22,921 nt of DNA from positions 189,763 to 212,683 of the forward strand of contig BMAT01008276.1 of assembly GCA_019649035.1 (NCBI GenBank). The letters are read 5' to 3'. Below are positions 6,001 to 15,984 of the stretch, piece by piece. The number at the start of each line of letters is the position of its first letter. Within the stretch, counting starts at the first letter, position 1. Origin of the DNA: Elysia marginata. Lineage: Eukaryota > Mollusca > Gastropoda > Plakobranchidae. The translations under genes and the position numbers were made by a program. The notes under the pieces were generated by a model. It ran no database searches, was not told the DNA's origin, and saw only the letters and a list, made by a program, of their open reading frames with translations.

Positions 6001-8844
6001 AGAAAATTGCAGAGCTGGAGAAGGCCATTGAGCTTCTCAATTCGGTCAGTATTTCGTGTTTTGAAATTTTATTCAGATTAAAATTTTCTAGCTAATTGTA
6101 GGAGATAATGTTGTGAAAAAAATCTTTGTCGTAACTTGGGGACATAAAGATCTATAATGTATTGTGTTGCACATGGGATAAGGTTCTTGAATCAGTTTTA
6201 CACCCCCTAAACTTCCTGCACATGGTGCAAGTTCACATGACAGTTTACATACATGTTTCTAACATGCCCACTTTTTGATTCTACTTGTGGATCTATATTT
6301 TGCTGCCTTATAAATGCCATGGGCACTACTCTTTTGGTTTTTTTTTTTGTCACGGAGGTGGCAAAAAGACTTGCAAGTAAATGCAGTTCTTGTATTATTG
6401 CAATACGATGACATATGGAGATAGCAAAATGACTGCAATCATAGTATATATATATATATTGATGGCAGGCACATCAAACCTCTGATGTGTCTTCTTTATC
6501 TATATTAACATCAGAGGTTGGATGTGTCTGCCATCGATATAAAGCTTCATTAATGAAGTGGTTCCTCTCCAAATTTTGGGAGAGTGGACCTTTGGTCAAT
6601 CATGCAAAACAAAAGCAATTGCAGTGGTGGAATTGGCTCAGGTTTTACCTGATTTCATGGGTTTTTTGTGTTGTTTTTTTTTATTGCATTTGTGTCTATT
6701 TCCACTTCTGATGATTTCTGAAAGCAAAATAGTTCAGGTTTTTTTTTCACTCTCTGGTTCCACCCATGCAATTGATTATTACAAGGAGGCTGTGAAACTA
6801 GGTTGCACCATTACAAAATATACCTTCAGTTATCAAGGCTCTTCTTAGATCATTGAAAAACTATAAGACCCATTATTTTTAAGCTGCTTAAATTTAATTA
6901 AGAGACGAAACTCCACTGAATATATTTTACCGGAGAATATTTGTCAGTTTTATGTATTGACTTCGCAAAACTTTTTATTTCCAAACGCTATTCCAGAGGA
7001 GTAAATAATACGTAAGCTTGATGTTGTTACAGTTAGATGTTTTTGCTGCCCCAAATTACTTGATGTTTATGTTATCTTTTATTGGAAAACTGCAGTTTAT
7101 TCTGAACCTCTGTTTCATCGGCTCATAAAAAAATACCACAAGCTATGACTTGGAGTATTATAATGCTGAGCCACAATTGATAAGCCAATGTTTAGATTGT
7201 GTACAGATTATGTTTCCCTCTAGTTTTTTTGGGGGGTGTACTTTTGCATCACCCACAAACATATCCAGGGCCTCTTATTTGTATATGTGTTCAATGGAAT
7301 ATATATGTGTGAGATAAATATTTTCTCAACATTTCTTGTCTTAAACAATTTATAGGCTAAGTTGAGAACTACTTTGCAAAAAGTTTGCAATGGCTTATTG
7401 ATTCATTCTAATGAAGTTGATGGTTATCAAGGTAAATGAAATGCAGATTCTTAGTTTTAATGCGTTAGATAAAAGCGAAACAAGCAAACATTTTTTCAAT
7501 AACAAATTATTGACGTGCAGTGCTAATCATTTTCCCTTTTCTGATAAAATCTTTGCCTTAATCTAAATACATGGCATGTAACATGTCAAGGCTGGTGTGT
7601 GCATTTTTTTTAGTTCAAACAATTTTTAGATTTTATGTTGTTTGTTGTTGTCTTTGTTGAATTTCTTTATCTCTTTGCCATGCAGTCTTAAGCATGTTAG
7701 ATTTTTTTGTTATGTTTTTTAAAAAATTTTATTACTCTTGGTGCATGGTAATGCTGAGATTCAAGAATGTGTGGCTTTAGTCAGATTTTATTATTTATCC
7801 ATCCCATTTGCACGTGACCATTGTTCATTATACAACAATAGTAGGGATAAAAAATCAGTGTTTACATAATGACGCACCAAGTATACTGATGTATGAATTT
7901 TTATAGGATATAAAATTTACAAACAAAATACACCAAAAGGTTGCACATTGATATAGGCCCTAAATTCCAGGTGTAAAAAAAGTAATTTTTGTTCATAATT
8001 TTTTTATGCTCAAGTCAGATTGCTGAAGAATGAGGAATTTGGGGCTGCAGTTAGACCAAACTAAACACCTTTTATTTTCTACTGCAAAGAGAGCCAATAA
8101 TTCCCTTTTTTGTTCCTTGCAATACATATTGACATTGTGAAGTTGGAAGCTGCATCTTTATCATTTGTGTTGTACATCTATCTTTTTTCCCGCAAAAAAA
8201 TTTCAAAGATCTTGCAAAAGTCCTTGTATGCTGACTTTTTTATCATGTTGCTTTTAGAAGTTTTGAATTAGAATTTTTAAAAACAGAATCAGTAGGAAAT
8301 GTGGGAAGGGGCATTATTACGTGAGCATTATAAGCTTTCAACAGTATAAAGGACTACAAGTATTTGATTTTATGCAAATTCAAATGTGCTGAATTGATGT
8401 ATCTTATGTTAGATGTTTATTTACAGTATGTCTTTAAGCAGCAGCTGTAATTTATTATAGTAGGTATAATATCCTTTTTTTTCCTTCAATTCCTTAAGTT
8501 TTTTTTGTCAATGTGATTGTGGATAAAGAAAAACAACTAAGAGCAACATCAAACAGTGACATATAGAGTCGAAAGTTTCTCTAGGAGTCCAAAATTGCTA
8601 ATAATAAAAATGTTTTTCAAATGTATTTTAACCCTTCTATACACTTAGGTGCCTTGACATTTGATGATCAAGGTCTAATTAATTGAATTTCTGCTGCTTT
8701 TTGATAATACTAATCTTACCACTCATTACTCTGCTCTCAATCTCTTTTCAGGAATGCGATGGGCTGGATGAAGACAACCTCAAATTACAGGAGGAAAACC
8801 AAGCTCTGATCCGCGCAATGTCTAAACTCACCTCTAATGTGTAG
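3054..8844 (+). CDS. Par-4/PAWR homologue (PRKC apoptosis WT1 regulator), 3' part, four exons
   Basis: The exons are 3054-3097, 3720-4584, 5940-6044 and 8752-8844. All have AG acceptors, the first three have GT donors, and the phases join to give 368 residues and a TAG stop. Residues 1-14 (GRSTTTYSHQRRNK) follow a phase-0 junction. Residues 15-303 are a Ser/Thr/Gly-rich, probably disordered linker with an acidic start, a His run and Ser runs. Residues about 298-365 form a leucine-zipper coiled coil. The end, LKLQEENQALIRAMSKLTSNV without its last residue, matches human PAWR LKQENKTLLKVVGQLTR in spacing and pattern. Known Par-4 proteins bind aPKC, WT1, DAPK3 and others through this zipper and promote apoptosis. 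The Par-4 SAC domain is missing from the window and is presumed upstream. The linker is longer than in vertebrates. Zipper identity is strong. The orthology of the linker is inferred from its position only. Confidence 0.82.
3111..3340. repeat. CT-rich microsatellite with an internal 64-70 bp tandem unit
   Basis: The sequence is almost pure pyrimidine. A non-simple unit, TCGGTTCCGCCAAACACCTC through TATCATGTCCT, occurs at 3141 and again as TCGATTCCGCCAAACACCTC at 3205. The unit is about 64-70 bp, the difference coming from CT expansion. Peptides read through it are Leu/Ser artefacts. Confidence 0.85.
3532..3535. other. assembly gap (four Ns)
   Basis: Four undetermined bases follow GTGTGTGTGTATGGGGGG. 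The true length is unknown. They lie in an intron, so the coding prediction is unaffected. Confidence 0.95.
3720..4584 (+). CDS. PAWR exon b, Ser/Thr-rich linker exon
   Basis: This 865-nt exon follows acceptor TTCTTATAG and ends GAAAAG|GTAAAC in phase 0. It encodes SPSDLEADLEDNQDYD at its start, then GRSVLHHHHQ, runs of Ser (TPSTSSSSSVLSRW), SP and SPR motifs that suit proline-directed kinases, a QQQQ run, and LSQMEK, which opens the coiled coil. Its GC-richer coding composition stands out against the introns. An ATG at 3634 is in the same frame, but the bases between it and 3720 are intron, so it is not taken as a start. Confidence 0.88.
4688..4725. repeat. dispersed repeat fragment, copy A
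   Basis: AAATTTGGCTTT followed by TAACTTTGTCACCAC matches copy B at 15519-15556 at 31 of 38 positions, and all seven differences are transitions. The family is unknown. It may be the upstream part of the SINE-like element that follows. Confidence 0.6.
4829..4893 (+). repeat. SINE-like conserved core
   Basis: GCTGGGTACCCTTTTTACAG, then ACTGGACTGGGAAAAG, a GGGTAAATCGCTTATCC segment and AAGGCA reproduce the order of a repeat core I recall as widely dispersed in marine animals (GGGTACCC...GGGTGGACTGG...AAGTGCCTTGCCCAAGG). It may belong to a V-SINE or MetaSINE-type family. Element ends and any tRNA-derived head were not resolved. Upstream, ACCCTATGCAGGGT at about 4780-4793 is a small palindrome. 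The family name is from memory only. Confidence 0.45.
5640..5890. other. CpG-containing patch of unknown origin in PAWR intron
   Basis: AGGCCGTCGTAGGACAGGCC, GGACCGGCCCAG and CATGCACGCGTTTG make this patch GC- and CpG-richer than the surrounding intron. A word related to GAACTCTCATG recurs (GAGTTCTCATGAGCCC and AGAACTCTCATGCACG). It could be an inserted repeat. No TIRs or reading frame were found. Confidence 0.3.
5940..6044 (+). CDS. PAWR exon c, first half of the leucine zipper
   Basis: This 105-nt exon (35 codons, phase 0 at both ends) has acceptor TTCCTTTGTAG and donor TTCG|GTCAGT. It encodes QLEKEREDNKRLQQQL and DEKDKKIAELEKAIELLNS. The DEKDKKIAELEKAIELLN part aligns without gaps with QDKEEMIGKLKEEIDLLN of human PAWR. 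Leu and Ile fall at heptad spacing with flanking charged residues, as in a dimeric coiled coil. Confidence 0.92.
6455..6541. repeat. near-perfect inverted repeat / pre-miRNA-sized hairpin
   Basis: The left arm 6455-6488 (TATATTGATGGCAGGC...) and right arm 6508-6541 (...GCCATCGATATA) pair over 34 bp. As plus-strand RNA that is 31 Watson-Crick pairs, two G-U wobbles and one mismatch, with a 19-nt loop at 6489-6507. The total of 87 nt is the size of a Drosha substrate. The near-perfect pairing also fits a short fold-back transposon. No known miRNA family is recognised in either arm. Confidence 0.8.
6545..6558. repeat. 14-bp perfect palindrome next to the hairpin
   Basis: CTTCATTAATGAAG is perfectly self-complementary and begins four bases after the hairpin stem. 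It may be chance in AT-rich DNA or part of the same inserted unit. Confidence 0.5.
8752..8844 (+). CDS. PAWR terminal coding exon, end of the leucine zipper
   Basis: The acceptor CAATCTCTTTTCAG is followed by 30 codons and TAG (8842-8844), with a second TAG immediately after. It encodes ECDGLDEDNLKLQEENQ and ALIRAMSKLTSNV. It aligns with human PAWR DLDDIEDENEQLKQENKT and LLKVVGQLTR, and both proteins end within a residue or two of the LT motif. This C-terminal match is the main basis for the gene name. Confidence 0.92.
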   Translation, partial: ECDGLDEDNLKLQEENQALIRAMSKLTSNV

Positions 8845-11840
8845 TAGAGGCCGCTGCATCTAGTTCCATCACAGTGTATAATATCTGTTTGAAGTGGACT
8901 AAGGTGTCGCGATATTGCTCCCTGATTGAAAATAGTTCATCTTGTGCGTTGCAAGAGGAAATTTTTATGGTCAATTTTTGTTGTTTCTTGTTATCTTGTC
9001 TATCATACAGTTTTCAGATATGTGAAGGAATGGGTTTTGTCAAATTCTAACCACCTGCTACTCTGTAATAGTTTAATAGGTCACCAATCATAAGGTTTGG
9101 TCAGAAATTATGGTATTGAAAGTTACATCATGACCCATTTCACCAACAGTGTTATGAGATATTGTTAGGAAATGGAAGTTTCAAGCAAACCTTTGTTGTT
9201 GTTTTTTTAAAAACTTTTTTTACATATCATTTTGTCAGTCGATTTTGTGGGAGATGTCCTTTTGAGCCCAAGAAGATAAGAATGCTTTGTATTCAGAGCA
9301 TCTGCATCTGCGCCACCTATAGAGAAAGCCTGGCTGTTTTCTGACCTACTAAGGACAAGAACAATTTTATGTCCTTATACAAAATGATCAAGACTCAGGA
9401 TGTTGTTTGAATGGTTTGGGAGGTTGGAACATGAGAAACACCACAATAATATGTATGTTGGAAGATTTTTGTTGGTTGCTTTTGTCTCATTTGATTAGAA
9501 GATAGGTGTTTTGTTTTGCCTTAATCATTTATATTGGAAGTGTTGATCTCTTCAAAATTTTGAGATGATTTGAGTTGAACTAAAGCTGTCTCCATCAAAA
9601 AAAGAACTGTGGCATTTCTATGTTACAGAATTCCATCAGTTGTCTTAAATTATTAAATGGCATTTATGCTGATAATTAAAACTGTCCATAATATGAACCT
9701 TATTTTATATCTGTGGTGAGCATAATTTTTCTCTTAATTATATAAGCCAACATGCACAAGTAAAGAAAAGTGGTATAATACCTTCATTTTTTTATGATTT
9801 ACAATTTCTGCATTTTGCAAGAATAGCGATGGTCATAGGACCATGAAATTTTTTACAACCTCTCCTTAAAAATAGTAGACATATATTGAAATGAGTATCT
9901 AGTGATATCTTTTTGTTCTTTTCTTTTTCATATGCACAGGAATTCTCAATTTTAGGAATCTGGAAAGCCTTAGAAGGTAGCAAAGATTTATACATTCCTT
10001 TAAATTGACAATTATAGCTTGAAACTATACAAAAATATTTTTTAAATGTAACACGCGAGCCAAGCCTGAATATCTGAACAACATTTCTGTTTGATTTATA
10101 ATTAGACAGTTGTTGCTTTATTGTTTGTTATAATTATACACAGAACGGTCCTATTGTTCACACTGTCATAAAGGCCAAAGCCAGCAGTGTGTTTAAAAAA
10201 TCATCATTCACTGATTCATATTTTTTTCTTGGTGAGATTGAAATGAATGAATCTCTAGCTAAGCCCTCTTTGTCCTCTTTTGTAATGTATCAAGTATTAC
10301 ATTTTAGTCAGCTCAGATTCTCCTTCATTTGGTCATATTTTAGACCCAGCTTTAAGTATTCAACTCAAGGCTTTGCTCTGAAAACTCATGACATAAATGA
10401 AAAGATCATATTTTTCATCTAAGACATGTTGCTGTCAAAATTTAGAAGGCACTATAAAAAAATTGTAAGGACCTTCTTCAAACATTCAACTATATGTATT
10501 TAACTAATCAAAGATGTTAAAGACATTTTTTTCAATTTAGCGTTGTGAACTTTATTTTTTTTTTATATACTCTTTTCAAATATTCATTCCATGTTGTGTT
10601 TTTTACAATTTTTTTTGTCACAAATTTACTGGTAGTTGTGGAAACAGATTGAGGTGCTCATATCAAAAAGGAAATATCAGTATAGTACTTTTAATATTAT
10701 TGCATTCATTTGACTTGGGTACCTTTTCTTTAATGACAATGCTTTATCATTGCAACCTAAACTGCAGATTGTGTTCACATCTCCCACCTTATGTTTTGTG
10801 TCTTCAAATCATCCAGGCAAAGGATGTACTTTGGATGCTCAGTAACTGTATGAAAAGTATCCGTGTTTATTTGTTCATGATTTTTTTAAAGTGAAAAACT
10901 CAGTGCATTGTCATTTTAAGCATTCAACTTTTATTGCCATCATTGAGATAGACTATTTTCTAGTTTAGAATTTTATTTTTCCATCATTCCATTATTTATA
11001 TCACAATTATAAGTATTAAGGGGGTCACTGTTGATCCATATTTGCACACTGTTATTGCCATTTGCCCTATCACAATCATAAGTTATTACAGTCAGTGAAC
11101 TTTTTTTCAACGTTTTCCAGCCGTTTTAATTGTTTTAATGTTCTTTTAGAGTTAAACAGCATATTTTTAATTTTTCACATGAACAGTTGAAAACTATAAT
11201 AGCAGGGTGCTGATCAAATACAGCATGCATCATAATTGATGTCTGATAATCTAATCCTTTAACACCAAATCTGTCTTTAGACTACTCACATAAGTATTTC
11301 ACAGGTAGCATTTGGTTATCTACTCATAATTTGTTTTAGTGATATTAGAATGTTAACAAGGATGACGTTTTCACACATCATCTTAGTTTTCTATAAATTT
11401 CATGTGTGTAGAATATTAGGTTTGAGTTCTAGTAGTATTTACACTACTGGCAGTCGATGAAGAGCTAGTCAGTCAAGTATTTGTTGCGCAATGAAACAAA
11501 TAAGGTATAAGTAGTTTCTACCTTATATTAACGTTTTTACAACTACTAGAGCAAAGTTTCATCATCTTGTTTGTTCATCGGGGCCAAGTTTGTTGTGTTT
11601 AATAAGTCTTTCATTTCACAAGTTCTAATATTTTTTTCCCTATTGTTTTCTTTTGTATAGTGACAAGGAGAGAAATCTCACTTTGTACTGGGCAAAATTT
11701 AAGCCCATGATTTCCCTTGCATTGGTACCATGGTTAACTCATTATGCTCTATATATATATGTGTTTATGATTTTCATTTTTATCCCTGTTTTTTGCATTG
11801 ATATGATGACAAAATAAACTTCAATGATATTTAGGCTTAG
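8845..11840 (+). other. probable long 3'UTR of the PAWR homologue
   Basis: After the stop there are nearly 3 kb of AT- and T-rich sequence without exon-like frames. The first canonical AATAAA downstream of the stop that I found is at 11813-11818 and is followed by T/G-rich sequence, a reasonable cleavage site. Weaker ATTAAA-type signals occur earlier (around 9650-9680), so a shorter UTR is possible. Further AATAAA sites at 13326, 13704 and 14690 would allow longer ones. Confidence 0.4.
11813..11818 (+). terminator. candidate poly(A) signal, PAWR homologue
   Basis: AATAAA lies in CAAAATAAACTTCAATG. I read it as the first perfect hexamer after the stop codon on this strand. A TTGGTTATTGAAGTGT stretch about 55 bp further on could serve as the downstream T/G element. 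Confidence 0.4.
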
Positions 11841-14800
11841 TTTTATACTTACTTAAGCATTAGTCATGAATGTTGGTTATTGAAGTGTCATCATTTTTTT
11901 TTACGTTCATAGCATTTCGAACATTTTGCTGCAGTTTTTTTTTATCTTTTTATTTTGTGTTGGTGTAACTGATTTTGAAATCCTAACATTCACATGTACT
12001 TTGCAGCTGAATGCAAAGAAAACATAAACCTAAGTATCATGGTAAAATTAACCATCGCTCTATTTGTCCTAAATTATTTTTTAGCCAAAATATGTCATGG
12101 TCTCAAAGTCATACTTGTCAACATGTCTCTTTGTTCATTGATTTCATGGCGAAAATATCACTGCAATTCATAATTTTTTTTTCTATTCTGGGCAAAGGAA
12201 GTGCTTGTCCAAATTCATTTGTATTGATATTAATGATGCTGTACCAATATCTTCAAATAGATCAGTGCACTCTGTGTCTTGTTTTGTTTTATTCTTTTTT
12301 TGTTTTAAAGTTTTTCTCAATTTGAACATTGTATGTTCCAGGGTATTTTATGTTATAACAGTTCTGGTGCTACAAATTAATATTCAATTTTGCTACAAAA
12401 AAGTAAGAGGAACAAAATATGTTAATTTTGTGCAATGGCTTTGGCTTATTTTTTCATATCCAAGTCTAGATATCAGGTTTAAAAAAAAATAGAAAGTTAT
12501 CATTATATAATTTGTGGCTAAAATTTTTAATCATTTCAAAACTATTTTTTTTGTATTTTTTATTTCACTTCGAACGAAATACTTATTTAGTGTCTTTCTG
12601 CCAGGTGACGGAATGAAAAAGTTTTGTGTGTATTAATTGTTTAAAAATAGTTATGTATGATGTATAAACTTATTTCCATTTCAAAATTTATTAAATTTGA
12701 GTTAGGTGAATAAGGTTAAGGACAGCGGCAGTTTTTTTCCTTTGCTGATGATGTAAGAGAAACTCATTCATACGTTTCATTAATATTATGTACCAAAAGC
12801 AAAATTCAAATGAATATATCTTGCTGCAAAAAAGGTTTGTTTTGAAAGGATATAGAAATTATGGGTTTGCTTCATAGGAGTTTTCTTTGAGGGGATTTCC
12901 TGTCCTTCCTTTACAAGAGTCTTTCTTCTTGTTTAATTTGTTTTTAAAATACAATACTCTTGAAATATTTATAGATGGTGTTTAACACAATGGAGTCATG
13001 CTGTGTGCATTGCATAAATGTACCTCAGTCGATGTTTACCTTTATCTAAATTGTGAGCTAGAAAATCCAAAAGGAGATATTTACTTATTTGCTGTTTAGC
13101 AAAGAGAGTTGCTTCTTTATGATCATGCTTCCTTGCCTTTGCAAACGATGGTTTGTTGTGTTTTAGGGACTTTTTAAGGTTCTAAGCAGCCTGCCATCTC
13201 ATTTTCGTCAGAAATGCTATAACTAGGGGTGGGATTTTGTTTGGCAAGATAGAAATTTAGTTTATAAAATATGCATTTTGTGTACTTGAGCACCATACAA
13301 CCAGTGTGTGTTACTGTGCATTTTTAATAAAAATATCTTTGATGTACATTTAATAAGGTGGAGAAGAGCAACATCGCTTCGTGATTATTTATTTTTGTTG
13401 CCAAATAGAACAATTCCAACAGTTATTTATTCATTTCCTTATAAATTGGCCTACTTGCTTGGGATCCCTTCATTGCTTTTTAAAATTTATTTTTCCGTGT
13501 ACAACTTTTGTGTTGCCCAATGTTTTTGCTCATCACTTTCTGCTTTATCTTAGAATTTGCTATTTTGTTGTTTTTTGTTTTTTTTCAAGTTAAATTCATT
13601 GAAATATGAACATTTTGGGTACTCTGTGATTGTGAGCTCTTTTTATCAAGTGTTAATGACACTTTATTTGTGATAGAATCATTTTACATATTTTCGTATC
13701 AATAATAAACTATTATTGATTGGCACATTTTTTAGTATGGTAGCTTTTTTTTTGTAAAGATCTATGGTAATTGAACACAAGCTGAACTTCTTTGAGTTTC
13801 AAAATTGGTGTACCCTAAGTTCATTCCAGTGAAGATCTCAAATTTAAATGATTATTTTTTTGTTATTAACTATTATAAATATATTTGGGCTAGTGGCTTT
13901 TTAAATGACTTTTTAAAATAGACATTCCATTTACAAAACAGATGTAGAAGTTTTATAACGGTTGTTTTATTTGATATCATACATTAAATTTATGGTATTA
14001 ACTGATGAGGTCCCTTGTGTCAGTCAGCTTAATTATGCAGAGATAAGCATGGATGAGCTTTCAAAGTGTAACAATGCTTTGAGATGAATGTTTAAGGAGA
14101 CTGCACCTTAGAAATCAGGTTAATTATTTTTACCTAATAATAATGAAGTTGGTTAGTTTTGTTCATTGGCTTTTCGTTACAGCAAAATTTTTTATAGGTT
14201 TTATTACTTCACAGGAGAATGTTAAGGCGATAAAATGCTCATTTATGGAATGATTGCAACAAATTTTTAGATTAAACATTATTTTTCATAGAGTACATTT
14301 TAAATGTAGCAAATCAATGTGAGAGAGTAAAAAGAAAAATATTTTAAGACACTGCCTTTCAAATTCAACCAAAATATTTCTTTCATTCAAATTAAGTAAA
14401 CCGGGTATCAGATATCATGGTTTTGTAAAATTTATTGTTTAAGGCTAAAATTTTATATTTTGTTTTTGCATAACCTTACACAGTCATTGTTAGTACATGT
14501 ACTACTAGGCTATGCTGGTAAAAATCATCAGGATTTAAAACTCATTCCTACCTATCATGATTTGCATAGCAATGCAACCAGGATATTATAATTTTTTTCT
14601 TTGGTGTAGAGTGAAAGAGGAATGTATCTATTTCTTGTAAAACTTCTTTCACTTCATGCTCTACAGCAGCACAGACGATGCTGTGGTTGAATAAAAACTG
14701 ATTTTAAAATCAATATAAATTTTTTTTTTCTTGGCTTCATACTTGTACCCACAAGATGTGGGTGATTTGTGTGTCAATGTATTGCGCATTTATTGTCTTA

Positions 14801-15345
14801 ACCTGCAAGGCTGCTGAAAGAATGTACTTGTTATAAACCAGACCTAGTTTATTAAATTAGTTTTTAGGTGGGTTTGGCTCTTTCTATTTTATAATCAAGG
14901 AGCATAACATTTTTTATAGGGACAATTTGAATACAGTGGAAAGGGTTTATTTTCAGGCACATGAGTTGTCTAATTTTTGCAGGAACTCCGACTTTTTGTT
15001 CATTTTTCAGCTAAAAAAAGAGAAGGAAAGTCTAGAAAAAAGACTTGTAAAAAGTATCAAAGTTTGCTTTCCAGAGTCATGCTTTTCTGGCCATTGATAA
15101 ATTTTCAATTATAAATTCATAAACAGATCATTGGATCATATAAGAAACAAACATATCTGTTTAGTTCAAAGTTGTTAGGAAAGTAGTTCTTTTGTATGTG
15201 GCTTTTTCTTAATCCAGTGATTTTTTTGTGTGTGTCTATCTTAGATTTTGACTTGACAGTAATGTTTGTGAGTAGCAGTACTAATGACGGACAACGCACA
15301 TACTTTTTAGGGGCCATGAGAATTTTCTTGCCTTTTTTACACTAC
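11841..15345. other. AT-rich intergenic or extended UTR sequence
   Basis: No gene is seen on either strand. It is dominated by T-runs and short AT words. Small structures present are TCAATAATA-AAC-TATTATTGA at 13699-13719 (it encloses an AATAAA), the palindrome AGTACATGTACT near 14492, and an imperfect hairpin at 14605-14665. Extra AATAAA hexamers at 13326 and 14690 could end longer transcripts of the plus-strand gene. Confidence 0.5.
14605..14665. repeat. imperfect hairpin
   Basis: TGTAGAG (14605-14611) pairs with CTCTACA (14659-14665), and TGAAAGAGG (14612-14620) pairs with CTTCTTTCA (14643-14651) with one G-U. A 7-nt bulge and a 22-nt loop separate the arms. It is much weaker than the hairpin at 6455 and may be chance. 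Confidence 0.35.
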
Positions 15346-15499
15346 GGTGGAACCCCTCGATAAAGACTACCCTCTAATGAGACTTTAAATTTGTTGCTGT
15401 CCGCTTATTTAATATGGGTAACTCCTGGACTAAGACCCCCCTCTTATCAGAACTGTTGCTAGGAACATTTTTCCAAGTCTTTATTCAGGGGTTCCACTT
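15346..15499. mobile_element. short non-autonomous element with terminal inverted repeats (MITE-like)
   Basis: The left end GGTGGAACCCCTCGATAAAG (15346 onward, extending to GACT at 15368) is the inverse of the right end 15476-15499, whose complement reads AAGTGGAACCCCTGAATAAAG. They differ at a few positions including one indel. The 154-bp element has no coding capacity. GTGGAACCCC ends are, from memory, common in marine invertebrate genomes. The superfamily and target duplication could not be settled. It sits between the two convergent genes. Confidence 0.75.
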
Positions 15500-15518
15500 G
15501 ACAATAATCCCTTTCAGA

Positions 15519-15556
15519 AAATTTGGCTTTGTTATTTAACGTAACTCTGTCGCCAC
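15519..15556. repeat. dispersed repeat fragment, copy B
   Basis: This is the counterpart of 4688-4725, beginning AAATTTGGCTTTGTTA. It keeps two CpGs (ACGT and TCGCC) where copy A has CA, as expected from CpG decay in copy A. It lies 20 bp beyond the MITE-like element, so the two could belong to one larger repeat. Confidence 0.6.
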
Positions 15557-15978
15557 CTTGTGTGAGCTACTTGCCTACCTGTATTTTCCTCTTGGGCTTT
15601 GTTGACATTAACTCTGTTCCAGGTTCAAGAAGTGTCGTTGTCTTAACCTAAGTTTAAAATCATTTTAGCCTTTAGCTTTCCCCTATTCCTTTGTACAATA
15701 CTAACAGGTGCTTTTCTCCAAAGAAGGTGAGGCTTTTGCTAAACATGGACAAAGCAAAGTTGTCCTCTCACAGGGATAATTTAAACTTAAACTTGGTTTA
15801 GATTCTTTCAAATATCCTAACTGAACAGTATTTAGTAAAATGACAACTTGTTTCAATTCCATGTATTTTTTTTTTTAATTTTTCATATTTTCATGATATT
15901 AAAGTTAAAGCTTGCTGTATTTTTGTTTGGTTTTGTGAAAGCAGTAAAATATGGGGAAAAAATGTAGAGAAACAATCA

Positions 15979-15984
15979 TTTATT
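15979..15984 (-). terminator. candidate poly(A) signal, TIPRL homologue
   Basis: TTTATT on the plus strand is AATAAA on the minus strand, within ATATAAATAAATGATTG. It lies about 520 nt past the TIPRL stop, which gives a 3'UTR of ordinary length. Confidence 0.5.

Larger units (their letters stand above)
6045..8751 (+). other. last PAWR intron (2.7 kb), contains a strong hairpin
   Basis: The intron begins GTCAGT and ends CTCTTTTCAG. Apart from the hairpin at 6455-6541 and a palindrome beside it, I see AT-rich sequence with many T-runs. There is a CACGTGAC word at 7811 and no exon-like segment. The open frames downstream of the hairpin (6487-6848) lack splice support and protein-like composition. 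Confidence 0.65.

Noticed and set aside
6487-6848. Two overlapping open frames downstream of the intronic hairpin
   Set aside because: They include the hairpin's right arm and long T-run-derived Phe/Leu stretches, with no matching splice sites. They are probably chance.
15117-15317. Minus-strand 66-codon open frame
   Set aside because: Lys/Ile-rich composition as expected from AT-rich DNA, no splice sites or homology, and it lies in the intergenic stretch.
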